Shown here in pieces: positions 28,001 through 36,510 of a DNA stretch of 64,000 bases; position 1 is the stretch's first letter, and each line of letters starts with the position of its first letter. A model generated the notes under the pieces. The model made no database searches. It saw nothing but the letters and a program-made list of their open reading frames with translations, and was not told where the DNA came from. The DNA comes from Clostridia bacterium (GTDB taxonomy: Bacteria > Bacillota > Clostridia > Oscillospirales > CAG-382): assembly GCA_017399965.1 (NCBI GenBank), contig JAFQAP010000004.1, forward strand, positions 62,001-126,000. Direction: 5' to 3'. The position numbers and the translations under genes were made by a program.

Positions 28001-28730
28001 CGGAAAGCACAAGATATTTCTTTGCATTTTCCGCTTCCTTTTCCAAAGGACCGATACGGGAGGAAACTTCGCTCAATATATCGTTAATTCTTATAAGGTT
28101 ATTTTCTGTTTCGGCAAGCTTTCTTTCGGCTTCTGCTTTTTTATAGCGAAATTTGGAAATTCCCGCAGCTTCTTCGAAAATATCTCTTCTCTCATGTCCC
28201 TTCTGGGAGAGAACTTCGGATATTTTACCCTGGGAAATAACGGAATAGCCTTCTCTGCCGATACCTGTATCATAGAAAAGCTCGTATATATCCTTTAAGC
28301 GTACCTGCTTTTTGTTGATATAATATTCGCTTTCGCCGCTGCGGTAGTATTTTCTGGTTATGGTTACTTCCGTTCCGTGGTGAAGCTTGTATTCATCCTT
28401 TTTTTCATCGGCGTTTTTCTCTTCTTCGGATAGCGCCATAAAGGTCTGGGCATGGCGGTCGTATTCCGCTGTCGTATCCAGAGTGAGAGAAACGGAAGAA
28501 AAGTTTGCGGCGGGACGGTTGGGAGTACCGTTAAATATAACGTCCTCCATCTTACTGCCTCGAAGACTTTTCATAGACATTTCGCCCAACACCCAACGAA
28601 CTGCGTCGGAAATGTTGGATTTACCGCTTCCGTTGGGACCGATAATAGCGGTAACGCCGTCGTCAAAGGTTATTCGTGTTTTATCGGGGAACGATTTGAA
28701 CCCCTGCATTTCTATACTTTTAAGTTTCAA
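25098..28730 (-). CDS. smc: Chromosome partition protein SMC
   Basis: A 1210-residue chromosome condensation ATPase. The N-terminal Walker A is GPNGSGKSN (about 32-40); long heptad-rich arms flank a hinge (about 520-690) with KGIVGTVSSVI and GGSITGG. The C-terminal part has the ABC signature LSGGEQSF, and Walker B CIFDEIESALDD. It forms a dimer with ScpA and ScpB and helps resolve sister origins. It begins 4 nt after the radical SAM gene. Both halves are intact with no frameshift. Confidence 0.97.
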   Translation of the reverse strand: MKLKSIEMQGFKSFPDKTRITFDDGVTAIIGPNGSGKSNISDAVRWVLGEMSMKSLRGSKMEDVIFNGTPNRPAANFSSVSLTLDTTAEYDRHAQTFMALSEEEKNADEKKDEYKLHHGTEVTITRKYYRSGESEYYINKKQVRLKDIYELFYDTGIGREGYSVISQGKISEVLSQKGHERRDIFEEAAGISKFRYKKAEAERKLAETENNLIRINDILSEVSSRIGPLEKEAENAKKYLVLSEEKKGLEITLWLDKIDKLRGDLERNATETAGARLALDNSENDVRTLDYKLDNALREGYDIGRELSETERLISEAEKNIASTESEKALRLNDAEHYRRMASRYGEDISVNKRELALAEDMLSAAVEVGKELESEHAKVKEEFAFAEEAYAKHRDTAVLCAEREQNAVSEQTKAYETVSGLREAYAAIKAKSEEAVRARDEAEAQLSASEARLAELQSVLDKASLALQSAEAQVKSAFEKNAEITQKCDENRTLRNQLNEKLSAVNLEISALEHRRENLRRMEALFEGYSDGVKNVMNAAELKGIVGTVSSVISTDEKYVLALETALGASAQFIITEKEEDAKNAVKYLKKTSGGRATFLPIETVTGNRVNEEHFKKVAGYIGIASDMVKSDKKFRTVIDDLLGRTVLAENMDSATLVASSSGYKVKVVTLDGQVVNPGGSITGGSAHKKAGLFTRAMDIDRLTADIKSKSAEAEKLEADIADADSAYTLLCVDKNKAETAYNSALVLRGDRQRECDGAQVRLEEENNHNDSIKLQASRQIIDAETDLAQTEKQLAEAEENLNLVRTACEKCASDSAAAKANEQSAFEECNRIRTSLYEKASSFDRQNAHIRALSEKKESIQNRIDDITASIRQAEKSALESEALLAEYDVKKQGFEEEAEKHREKLKELLASRDESEKSAVTIRGLVKEAQNKKEEALRRFTELESKGQNLNTDYDTVSAKLWDEYELTYTNACAYRLPAEQMTSAATRVASLRAKIRAMGHINVNAVEEYKTEKERFDFLTAQTDDLNKTRRQLDSTIEKLSRTMKDTFIDCFERINSAFGRTFAALFGGGSGKVELEDPSNPLECGIDIILRPPGKSVKSISLLSGGEQSFAAIALYLALQEINPSPFCIFDEIESALDDVNLAKFADYVREHSESTQYILITHRRGTMERADVLYGVTMYERGVSNYLRLNVDMMEENIKKYSHS

Positions 28731-28734
28731 AAAA

Positions 28735-29730
28735 TCAATCCTCTATATGTATTCTTACCGTATGCTCCGGCATATCGGTTCCGTATACGGATACCTGAGT
28801 AAAGCCATAGGTGCTTTTAAAATATTCCGTGTTCTTTTTGTGCTGTCCCGCCGCCTTTGAACAAGCGGAGAAAGGAACGTACACCAAAAGCTTTTTGCCG
28901 CGCTTTTCTTTTATAAGATCCTCTATCCGTCTGCGGTATAATTCACTTTCAACCAATTCTCCCATAGCGGGATGTGTGGCGCCGTAAGGTGCGGAAACAA
29001 GCTGCTCCGAAGCGTGAAGACCGACACGGAGCACCTTTACTCCGCGGGATAAAAATATATCCATACAATCTGCGCAACGGGATACTGCGGCATCCAAAGA
29101 AAGGGGCGCATATTCACCTTTTAAAGTCATATCATAAAGCGCCGTATCCTTGAACACCACGGTGGGATAAATACGGGTTTCGTCCGCGCCCCAATCGCAA
29201 ATGGCTTGAGCGGTGGCGAGTTCATCCTGCGCTGTTGACGCAGGTAATCCCACCATCATTTGTCCGCCCAGACGGAAACCGTATTTTTTTATTAATTTGC
29301 AGGCATTTTCGCTGTGCTTGGCGGTATGTCCTCTTCCGGAAGCTTCCAATACCTTATCTGAAATGCTCTGAATACCCAATTCGATAGCGGTCACTCCCCT
29401 GCTTTTTAAAATATCAAGCACGGATTCATCTATAAAATCGGGTCGGGTGGAAATTCGTATTCCGTTTACCTTGCCCTCCGCCACGTATTCATAAGCAGTA
29501 TCCAGAAGCGAAACCATACGTGCCTTATCAATAGCCGTAAAGCTGCCGCCGAAAAAGGCGATCTCGCTTTCCTGCCATTCGTTTTCCAAGGCTTTTTCAA
29601 CTGTTTCTCTTAAGGTATTGATTTCTGCGCGTCGGTCAATTCCCGTTATCTTTTTTTGGGAACAAAACACGCAGGCGTTGGGACATCCCTCCTGTGGAAT
29701 AAAAACAGGTATGTTACGATGGTTCTTCAT
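28735..29730 (-). CDS. Elp3-like radical SAM protein without the acetyltransferase domain
   Basis: A 331-residue radical SAM enzyme. I chose the internal ATG giving MKNHRNIPVF, which has GGTGA 5 nt upstream; it overlaps the end of rnc by 17 nt, whereas the longer frame would overlap it by 89 nt. The cluster motif is CPNACVFCSQ (CxxxCxxC), followed by FFGGSFTAI and STRPDFIDESVLDILKS, typical of the Elp3/MiaB-like branch. The GNAT half of Elp3 is absent. Such genes sit between rnc and smc in many Clostridia. The substrate is unknown; tRNA modification is a guess from its relatives. Confidence 0.82.
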   Translation of the reverse strand: MKNHRNIPVFIPQEGCPNACVFCSQKKITGIDRRAEINTLRETVEKALENEWQESEIAFFGGSFTAIDKARMVSLLDTAYEYVAEGKVNGIRISTRPDFIDESVLDILKSRGVTAIELGIQSISDKVLEASGRGHTAKHSENACKLIKKYGFRLGGQMMVGLPASTAQDELATAQAICDWGADETRIYPTVVFKDTALYDMTLKGEYAPLSLDAAVSRCADCMDIFLSRGVKVLRVGLHASEQLVSAPYGATHPAMGELVESELYRRRIEDLIKEKRGKKLLVYVPFSACSKAAGQHKKNTEYFKSTYGFTQVSVYGTDMPEHTVRIHIED

Positions 29731-30439
29731 CAAGTTCACCGAGAACGGAAAGCGCTTCCTTTGCTGCATTTTGCTCCGCTTCACGCTTTGTTCTGCCCAC
29801 ACCTTCGCCGAGACGGTTGGAATTGAGCATTACGCGGAACGTAAACACTCTGTCATGAGGAGGACCTTCTTCACTTACGAGAACGTATTCGAGAATTTCC
29901 TCCGGAGTTTGCTGAACGATCTTTTGCAGGCGGGATTTATAATCCTCGTTGCCGCCCTTTGAAAGCTTGGAAAGTGCTTTCTTCACACGGGGCATAAGAA
30001 AACGTCTTGCCTGATCCATACCGCCGTCAAGGTAAATTGCGGCAAGCAACGCTTCGAATGCGTCGGCAACCGTGCTTTTACGGTCTCTTCCGTTGGTAAC
30101 GGCTTCGCCGTGCCCCATACGGAGATAATTGCCCAATTCTATTTCACGGGCGAATTCGCTTAATGAATTTTCGCATACGATGTTGGCTCTTATTCTTGTA
30201 AGAAAACCCTCGTCCAATTCGGGAGAAGAACGGTAAATATGCTCGGAAACGATTACGGAAAGAATGGAATCTCCCAAAAACTCCAATCTTTCGTTGGATT
30301 TCAGAGCAGTCTTTTGCTTTGTTTCGTTAACGAAAGAAGAGTGTGTAAGGGCGGTCAAAAGGAATTCTTTGTTGCGGAACACATAGCCGATCTTTTTTTC
30401 AAGCTCGATGTACGGCAACGGCTCAATCTGATGATTCAT
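29714..30439 (-). CDS. rnc: Ribonuclease III
   Basis: A 241-residue double-strand-specific RNase that processes rRNA and regulates mRNA. The catalytic domain (about 10-150) contains ERLEFLGDSILSVIVSEHIY and ADAFEALLAAIYLDGG with the metal-binding acidic residues. The dsRNA-binding domain (about 165-232) ends in TKREAEQNAAKEALSVL. It overlaps plsX by 17 nt and the radical SAM gene by 17 nt. The order plsX-rnc-smc-ftsY is classic in Firmicutes, although acpP, usual between plsX and rnc, is missing here. Confidence 0.95.
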   Translation of the reverse strand: MNHQIEPLPYIELEKKIGYVFRNKEFLLTALTHSSFVNETKQKTALKSNERLEFLGDSILSVIVSEHIYRSSPELDEGFLTRIRANIVCENSLSEFAREIELGNYLRMGHGEAVTNGRDRKSTVADAFEALLAAIYLDGGMDQARRFLMPRVKKALSKLSKGGNEDYKSRLQKIVQQTPEEILEYVLVSEEGPPHDRVFTFRVMLNSNRLGEGVGRTKREAEQNAAKEALSVLGELDEEPS

Positions 30440-31427
30440 TCTGTATCGCCTCCTTAAGTTTTGATATAAGTCCGCTTTCGTGGAAGGTCTTTGCCTGACG
30501 GATAGCGGTAAAAATGCTTTTTTCGTCCGAGCTGCCGTGAGCCTTTACAACAGGCTTTGCGAGCCCCAAGAAGGGAGCGCCGCCGTGCTCGCGGTGGTCG
30601 ATTTGCTTTTTAAGGTCTGTAATCTGTCTCCTGGTAAGAGCGCCTGCAACCTTGGTAACACGGTTGGCATAAAAGATACTTTTCAGCTTGCTCTTCATAA
30701 ACAGACCCATACCCTCTATGGTCTTGAGCAGTATATTACCGGTGAAGCCATCGCACACAACAACGTCGCAGGTGTTGCAGGGGATATCTCTTCCCTCTAC
30801 GTTGCCTACAAAGTTAATGTTTTTTTCTTGTGAAAGAAGAGCGTTGGATTCGGTATACAGAGGAGTTCCCTTGGTAGATTCGCTGCCGTTGTTAACAAGT
30901 CCTATACGGGGATTTTCTATACCCATTACAAGCTGTGCATACAAACTGCCCATATGGGCAAAAGTACGCATAAGATCGGGAGTAGCATCGGTATTTGCGC
31001 CGGAATCCACGATAAGCACGGGATTTTCAAGAGGCACAACTGCACCCAGAGCCGCACGGCGTATACCGGGAAGACGGCGTATCTTAAGAGAAGATACGGT
31101 AAAAAGGGCACCTGTATTTCCTGCGGAAACCAGAGCGTCTGCTTTTCCGTTTTTGACAAGCTCTGCCGCTACCGCCATAGAGCAATCGGATTTTTCCTTT
31201 AATACAGCACCCGGTGCATCCTCCATGGTTATAACGCTTTGTGCGTGAACAACGGTAATGTTTGAAGGCATAGGTCCTCTGTTATTAATTTCTGTATAAA
31301 TAGCATCGCTGTCGCCCACAAGAATAATATCTATAGGCAACTGTGATGCCGCAAGCAAGGCGCCTCCTACAACGGATTGAGGAGCTTTATCGCCGCCCAT
31401 TGCGTCAACAGCTATGGTAGTTCTCAT
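30423..31427 (-). CDS. plsX: Phosphate acyltransferase PlsX
   Basis: PlsX makes acyl-phosphate from acyl-ACP for phospholipid synthesis. The start is the ATG giving MRTTIAVDAMGGDKAPQ, which shares ATGA with the topA stop and has AGAGG about 10 nt upstream; it encodes 334 residues. Family motifs are AVDAMGGDKAP, NTGALFTVS, GLVNNGSESTKGTP and DGFTGNILLKT. acpP does not follow as in Bacillus; rnc comes next. The protein acts at the inner face of the membrane. Confidence 0.95.
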   Translation of the reverse strand: MRTTIAVDAMGGDKAPQSVVGGALLAASQLPIDIILVGDSDAIYTEINNRGPMPSNITVVHAQSVITMEDAPGAVLKEKSDCSMAVAAELVKNGKADALVSAGNTGALFTVSSLKIRRLPGIRRAALGAVVPLENPVLIVDSGANTDATPDLMRTFAHMGSLYAQLVMGIENPRIGLVNNGSESTKGTPLYTESNALLSQEKNINFVGNVEGRDIPCNTCDVVVCDGFTGNILLKTIEGMGLFMKSKLKSIFYANRVTKVAGALTRRQITDLKKQIDHREHGGAPFLGLAKPVVKAHGSSDEKSIFTAIRQAKTFHESGLISKLKEAIQNESSD

Positions 31428-33646
31428 TTCTTGTTTTCCTCTGTCCAACCGCAGTTACTGCGGCAGTAATACTGATCTCTGTTCTTTTTCTTTAAAACTA
31501 TATCTCCGCACTTGGGACATTTTCTCGTCTGGGGGATGTCCCAGGAAATAAATCCGCAGGAAGAATCTTCGCAAACGTAATAAGTGGTCTTCTTTTTGCT
31601 TTGGCGTACCACGATACGCTTTCCGCAGTTGGGACATACCACGCCGCTGTCCTTGATAACCGGAAGCGTGGTCTTGCATTCCGGGTAAGAACGGCAGGCA
31701 AAGAAGCTTCCGTATCTTCCCTTACGCAGTACCATTTCACCGCCGCAGGCAGGGCATTTTTCGTCGCTTATAATCTCTTTTGCCTCCAAAGGCTTCTTTT
31801 CCGGCTCAAGAGGCTTTGTGTTTTTGCACTTGGGATAATTGGGACAAGCGGCAAACTTACCGAACCGTCCGTTGCGAACCACCATTACAGAGCCGCATTT
31901 TTCGCAAATAATATCGGTCTTTTCCGGCTCGACAGCTATTTTATCCTTTCCGATAATGCTTTCTGCGGATTTCAATTCCGCTTCAAGATCCTTATAGAAG
32001 TTTTCCAGCACCTTTATATAATCCTTGTTGCCGGATTCTATCTCGTCAAGATCTTCTTCCATCTGTGCGGTGAAGTTATAATCCACTATGCCCGAAAATG
32101 CGTTGAGCATAAGATCTGTGGTAACAAATCCAAGCTCGGTGGGAACCAAGGATTTTCCCTCTCTTATAACGTATCCTCTGGATATTATGGTGGTTATGGT
32201 TGTAACGATAGTGGAAGGACGGCCTATTCCCTTTTCCTCCAGCATCTTAACGAGTGAACCTTCGGTGTATCTGAAAGGAGGTGCTGTAAAATGCTGTTCG
32301 GGAAGAATGCCCAAACAATTACACACTTCGTTTTCGTTAAGGAGAGGAAGCTTATCCTTTGCTATTTCGTCATCGCCGGTATCCGAATCGTCGCAGATAA
32401 CAAGATAACCGGGGAATCTTACCGTAGCACCTGTAGCACGGAAGATATTCCCTGCGGCATCAAGGTCCACGGAAACTGTGTCAATTTCCGCAGGCTTCAT
32501 CTGACTGGCGATAAATCTGTCGTATATCAGCTTATATACTTTGTATTGATCCGCCGTAAGACGGTTTTTGATCATATCGGGAGCGAGAGTGGGATCGGAA
32601 GGACGGATAGCTTCGTGTGCATCCTGCGAGCCTTTTTTAACCTTGTAGGTGTTGGGCACTGCGGGATAATACTTTTCACCGTACTTGCCGACGATATATT
32701 CCTTTGCAGCCGCCTTTGCCTCATCTGAAACTCGCAAGGAGTCGGTACGCATATAGGTGATAAGACCGTGGGTGCCTCTGTCGCCGATATTAATACCTTC
32801 GTAAAGCTCCTGCGCGATCATCATTGTACGCTGGGTGGGAAGAGATAATCTTCTGTTCGCTTCCTGCTGAAGAGTGCTTGTGGTAAAGGGGGGCTGGGGA
32901 CGGCGGTGCTTGACGGAACGCTTTACTGAAGCTACGGTAAACGATGCGTTCTTTGCAGAATTTACCACACGGTACGCATCTGATTCGTTGCTCAGATCTT
33001 TTTTGCCGCTTTTATCGCCGAAATATTTTGCCGTAAAGGTATCACCCTCCGTGTTGGAGAGTTTCGCGGTAACCGTCCAGTATTCTTCGGGAACAAACGC
33101 CCGGATTTCACGTTCTCTCTCAACAATGAGTCTTGTGGCAACAGACTGGACCCTTCCCGCCGAAAGACCGTTTTTGATCTTTCTCCAGAGAAAAGGACTT
33201 ATTTTATAGCCCACAAGGCGATCGAGAATACGGCGGGTCTGCTGTGAATTCACCAGAGCCATATCGATACTTCTGGGGTTCTTTATAGCCTCTTTAACAG
33301 CCGCCTTGGTTACGGAGTTAAAGGTTATACGCTTGATCTTTTCTTCCGGAATACCCAGTACTGCCGCAAGATGCCAGCTGATCGCCTCTCCCTCACGGTC
33401 AGGGTCGGCTGCCAGCAAAACTTTATCTGCATTCTTCGCTTCTTTTTTAAGATCGCTTATAAGCTCGCCCTTGCCTCTGATATTTATATACTGAGGGGCG
33501 AAGTTGTTTTCCACGTCTATGCCCAGCTTGCTTTTGGGAAGATCTCTGACGTGGCCGTTGGATGCAACGACCTTATAACCCTTTCCCAAAAAGCCTTTGA
33601 CTGTATGCGCCTTGGTAGGCGACTCGAGTATTACAAGTGTGCTCAT
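31424..33646 (-). CDS. topA: DNA topoisomerase I
   Basis: A type IA topoisomerase of 740 residues. The TOPRIM domain has ILESPTKA with E8 and DPDREGEAIS with D81/D83; the catalytic tyrosine is Y298 in GLITYMRTDSLRVS. The C-terminal 180 residues carry four cysteine zinc ribbons, each of the form CxxC...CxxxxxC (for example CEKCGSVM, CPACGGEM, CPNCGKRI, CPKCGDIV). It relaxes negative supercoils. It lies between dprA and plsX in the operon. Confidence 0.96.
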   Translation of the reverse strand: MSTLVILESPTKAHTVKGFLGKGYKVVASNGHVRDLPKSKLGIDVENNFAPQYINIRGKGELISDLKKEAKNADKVLLAADPDREGEAISWHLAAVLGIPEEKIKRITFNSVTKAAVKEAIKNPRSIDMALVNSQQTRRILDRLVGYKISPFLWRKIKNGLSAGRVQSVATRLIVEREREIRAFVPEEYWTVTAKLSNTEGDTFTAKYFGDKSGKKDLSNESDAYRVVNSAKNASFTVASVKRSVKHRRPQPPFTTSTLQQEANRRLSLPTQRTMMIAQELYEGINIGDRGTHGLITYMRTDSLRVSDEAKAAAKEYIVGKYGEKYYPAVPNTYKVKKGSQDAHEAIRPSDPTLAPDMIKNRLTADQYKVYKLIYDRFIASQMKPAEIDTVSVDLDAAGNIFRATGATVRFPGYLVICDDSDTGDDEIAKDKLPLLNENEVCNCLGILPEQHFTAPPFRYTEGSLVKMLEEKGIGRPSTIVTTITTIISRGYVIREGKSLVPTELGFVTTDLMLNAFSGIVDYNFTAQMEEDLDEIESGNKDYIKVLENFYKDLEAELKSAESIIGKDKIAVEPEKTDIICEKCGSVMVVRNGRFGKFAACPNYPKCKNTKPLEPEKKPLEAKEIISDEKCPACGGEMVLRKGRYGSFFACRSYPECKTTLPVIKDSGVVCPNCGKRIVVRQSKKKTTYYVCEDSSCGFISWDIPQTRKCPKCGDIVLKKKNRDQYYCRSNCGWTEENKK

Positions 33647-33655
33647 ATATTCTCC

Positions 33656-34768
33656 TTATTGCTTACCTGCTTTAACGTATCTTCCTCCCGCGGCGGAAAT
33701 AATTGCGCCGTCAAGCTCCAGCATAGTAAGCAGTTCGTAAATTCTGTCTATGGAAACTCCGGTTTTATCCGAAAGTTCGGATGCGGTAACGGGACCTGCA
33801 CTTATTATCTTAAGCAGTCCCAGTTCATCCGTTTGATTATATTTATTCTCACGGGGCTGTGTTATTTTACGCCCGTAGCTTTTGGTTTTTGTTACTGTAT
33901 ATGCGGTAGTGGGTATTCTCAAGGTAGGGTCGTTTAACTGCAAACGCTCCATCACCTCTGCGGGAGATGATACGGAAACCGCGCCGTCAAGCATCGCGGT
34001 CACCCTGCCTGCCACAAAATATACCGGCTTGCCCTGCTGTATAGCGCGCTTTGCGGTAATAAGTGCTCCGCTTCCTTCGGCAGCCTCTACAACCAGAGTG
34101 CAATCCGAAAGGGCGCTTATTATACGGTTACGGGCAGGAAAAGAAAATCTGCCCACATCCGCACCGGGGGAATATTCGCTTATAACCACACCGCTTTTAT
34201 ACATAGCGTGGAACAGGCGCACGTTTTCCGGCGGGTAAACTTTATCTATGGGAGTACCCAAGACGCCTACCGAAACACCGCCGTTTAACAAAGCGGCGTT
34301 GTTTGCGATACTGTCTATTCCTTTTGCAAGCCCGCTTATTACGGTCACCCCTGCTTTTGAAAAGCTTTCGGAATAGATTTTTGCATATTCCATACCCGCT
34401 TCGGTGCAGGTACGGGTGCCCACCATTGCCACAGACTGCTTGTTTTTAAGACGGGAAATATCACCGTAATAAAACAGCATTACGGGCGGGTCGGGAATGT
34501 TGCGCAACACTTCGGGAAAATCATCATCGTGATAAGTAACGAAGCAAATTCCTCTGTTTATGCAGGTCTTGTATATTTCAAATGATTCGGAAAGATCCTT
34601 ATTGCAAAGCCTGTTCTCGTAACGGGCATAACCCTTGGGCAAAAATGAAAAATCTCTGCATTCATATATTTCCGCTGCGGAAGAGAATTTATCAAACAGC
34701 AGGTCTGTAAGTCTGTTGGCGGCTCCGCACACACGCTGGAGCCAGATATAATATAATCTAACGTCCAT
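33656..34768 (-). CDS. dprA: DNA-processing protein DprA
   Basis: A 370-residue recombination mediator that loads RecA on incoming single-stranded DNA during transformation. The Rossmann-like core has VGTRTCTEAGMEYA, SGLAKGIDSIANNAAL and the PARNRIISALSD motif; a helix-hairpin-helix-like region comes first and a winged-helix DprA C-terminal domain last (ELSDKTGVSIDRIYELL). It overlaps the RNA methyltransferase gene by 11 nt. dprA-topA adjacency is typical of Firmicutes and does not by itself show natural competence. Confidence 0.94.
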   Translation of the reverse strand: MDVRLYYIWLQRVCGAANRLTDLLFDKFSSAAEIYECRDFSFLPKGYARYENRLCNKDLSESFEIYKTCINRGICFVTYHDDDFPEVLRNIPDPPVMLFYYGDISRLKNKQSVAMVGTRTCTEAGMEYAKIYSESFSKAGVTVISGLAKGIDSIANNAALLNGGVSVGVLGTPIDKVYPPENVRLFHAMYKSGVVISEYSPGADVGRFSFPARNRIISALSDCTLVVEAAEGSGALITAKRAIQQGKPVYFVAGRVTAMLDGAVSVSSPAEVMERLQLNDPTLRIPTTAYTVTKTKSYGRKITQPRENKYNQTDELGLLKIISAGPVTASELSDKTGVSIDRIYELLTMLELDGAIISAAGGRYVKAGKQ

Positions 34769-35540
34769 TATAGCTCCGTGTCATTTCCCAAATAATAATA
34801 GCGGCAGCGGCTGCGGCGTTCAGGCTTTCCGTTTTCCCGGTCATAGGGATGATAACCGTATTATCCGCAAGGCTTCTTATTTCTTCGGTTATTCCCTGCC
34901 CCTCATTGCCGATAATAAAGCTATCGTTTTTACAAACCTCAAATCTACCAAGCTCAAGGGAATTATCGTAAAGTGCAGTTGCATACACCTTACCGTATTC
35001 CTTTGCCTTAATTACCGCTTTCTTGAAGTCTGCTGGCACAAATATATCTGCGGCAAACACCGCGCCCATGGAGGCGCGGAGCGTCTTTGGGTTATATATG
35101 TCCGCGCAATCGGGAGAGAGTACTATTCCAAAAGCACCGAGAGAAACTGCTGTACGGATTATGGTACCCAGATTTCCCGCATCTCTTACGGATTCCAAAA
35201 ACAAAAAAGATCCTCTTTCGGGAAGCGTTTGCTCAAACAAGTCTGATTTACATATGCACAGCACACCTTGAGGAGAAGCTTCTGTAGATATTTTTTCAAA
35301 AACGCTGTCACTTACGGAATACAAAATATCATCGGGCAAAGACGCAAAAAAATCTCTGTAAGAGTTATACGCCTTTTCGGTAAAATAAACTTCAAGAGGA
35401 AAACCGCAATTACGTATATACTCTTCCGCGAGATGAATACCCTCTATGAAAAACCGACCGCTCTCCGTACGGGACTTTCTGTCCCGCAGGCGGACAATAT
35501 CTTTTATCCGTTCATTGTTTCTGGAGGTTATGACCTTCAT
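34758..35540 (-). CDS. TrmH/SpoU-family RNA 2'-O-methyltransferase
   Basis: A 260-residue SPOUT methyltransferase. An N-terminal substrate-binding domain (about 1-95, ITSRNNERIKDIVRLRDRKSR, cited by its core RNNERIKDIVRLRDRKSR) precedes the knotted catalytic domain with SVRDAGNLGTIIRTAVS, FIIGNEGQGITEE and IPMTGKTESLNAAAAAA, the SAM-binding knot. The target may be 23S rRNA (as for RlmB/TsnR relatives) or tRNA; this cannot be told. It starts the dprA-topA-plsX unit and has a strong promoter 73 bp upstream. Confidence 0.9.
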   Translation of the reverse strand: MKVITSRNNERIKDIVRLRDRKSRTESGRFFIEGIHLAEEYIRNCGFPLEVYFTEKAYNSYRDFFASLPDDILYSVSDSVFEKISTEASPQGVLCICKSDLFEQTLPERGSFLFLESVRDAGNLGTIIRTAVSLGAFGIVLSPDCADIYNPKTLRASMGAVFAADIFVPADFKKAVIKAKEYGKVYATALYDNSLELGRFEVCKNDSFIIGNEGQGITEEIRSLADNTVIIPMTGKTESLNAAAAAAIIIWEMTRSYNGR

Positions 35541-35558
35541 TTGATCTCCTGTACAACT

Positions 35559-35578
35559 ATCCCGCGCAGATGCGGGAT
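35559..35578 (-). repeat. Hairpin in the leader of the RNA methyltransferase gene
   Basis: ATCCCGC and GCGGGAT flank a 6-nt loop, 8 nt upstream of the AGGAG ribosome site. There is no T run on the minus strand, so it is not a terminator. A role in mRNA stability or translation is possible. Confidence 0.55.
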
Positions 35579-35612
35579 GCCATTACAAAAAAATATACTA
35601 TTATTATTATAA

Positions 35613-35641
35613 ATAATAGTACATTCTTTTTTTATTGTCAA
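35613..35641 (-). promoter_or_regulatory. Strong sigma-A promoter of the methyltransferase-dprA-topA operon
   Basis: On the minus strand TTGACA, 17 bp, TATTAT, in a very A/T-rich stretch between prmC and the TrmH-family gene. It probably drives dprA, topA, plsX, rnc, the radical SAM gene, smc and ftsY as well, because no clear gap follows. Confidence 0.8.
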
Positions 35642-35649
35642 CACTTTTG

Positions 35650-36510
35650 TTAAGACTTTTTTCCTAAAACTACACGGTCTATACCGTGGAGATCTCGTAA
35701 AACCGCTACAGAGAAGCCGGCGGACTTAAGAATTGCGGAAACATCTTCCGCCTGGCCCATACCGACCTCATAGCAAATTACTCCTTCGGGAGAAAGAATA
35801 ACAGGCAAATTTTTTGTTATCTCTCTGTAAAAACGCAAGCCGTCTTCGCCGCCGTCCAAAGCGGTTTCGGGTTCGGAAAGCACGTTGGCGTCCAACGAAG
35901 AAATGTCGTCGGTAGGTATATAAGGAGGATTACTTAAAACAAGATCGAACTGTTTTCCGTTTGCGGTTACCAGCGCTTCGTAATCTTCGGGATCCAATGC
36001 ATCAAATCTCTTTACGGTTACGTTGGGCAGATCTTTTAAATTTTCCTCGGTATAAGGAATTGCTTTTCTTGAAAGCTCAAGAGCAAAGCCGCGCACGTCC
36101 GGTCTTTCGGAAGCTACCGCAGCGGAGATACATCCGCTTCCCGAGCAAATATCCGCAAAGCAGCCGTCCTTGGGAATTGCTTTGATAGCCGCTTGAGCAA
36201 GTATTTCGGTATCCGCACGGGGTATAAACACTCCGGGACCCACCTTTATCTCTCTGCCGTAAAACCAGCAGCTTCCCATAACGTACTGAACGGGTACTCC
36301 CATAGCGATCTGTCCCAAGCTGTCGGACATATTCGCAGGCAATGCCGCGGGCACGTTTTCCTCTAATTTAAGATATAAACGGTTTCTCGGTATGGAAAGA
36401 TGGTGGCACAGCAAAATGTCGATTATTTCAGTTATCTCTCTTGCGCTGTCTTCGGAACAGCCTTCGGTGAGAGTCTTTTTAAGCTCGTATCTGTATTCGC
36501 CGATATTCAT
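35650..36510 (-). CDS. prmC: Release-factor glutamine methyltransferase PrmC
   Basis: PrmC methylates the GGQ glutamine of peptide release factors. The 286-residue protein has a helical N-terminal domain and a SAM-dependent catalytic domain with ADICSGSGCISAAVA and the hallmark LSNPPYIPTDD that binds glutamine. The start overlaps yqhQ by 4 nt. prfA is not adjacent in this window. Normal length and motifs. Confidence 0.95.
   Translation of the reverse strand: MNIGEYRYELKKTLTEGCSEDSAREITEIIDILLCHHLSIPRNRLYLKLEENVPAALPANMSDSLGQIAMGVPVQYVMGSCWFYGREIKVGPGVFIPRADTEILAQAAIKAIPKDGCFADICSGSGCISAAVASERPDVRGFALELSRKAIPYTEENLKDLPNVTVKRFDALDPEDYEALVTANGKQFDLVLSNPPYIPTDDISSLDANVLSEPETALDGGEDGLRFYREITKNLPVILSPEGVICYEVGMGQAEDVSAILKSAGFSVAVLRDLHGIDRVVLGKKS

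Noticed and set aside
32088..33209. Short overlapping frames opposite topA
   Set aside because: They are mirror frames of topA with no ribosome sites.
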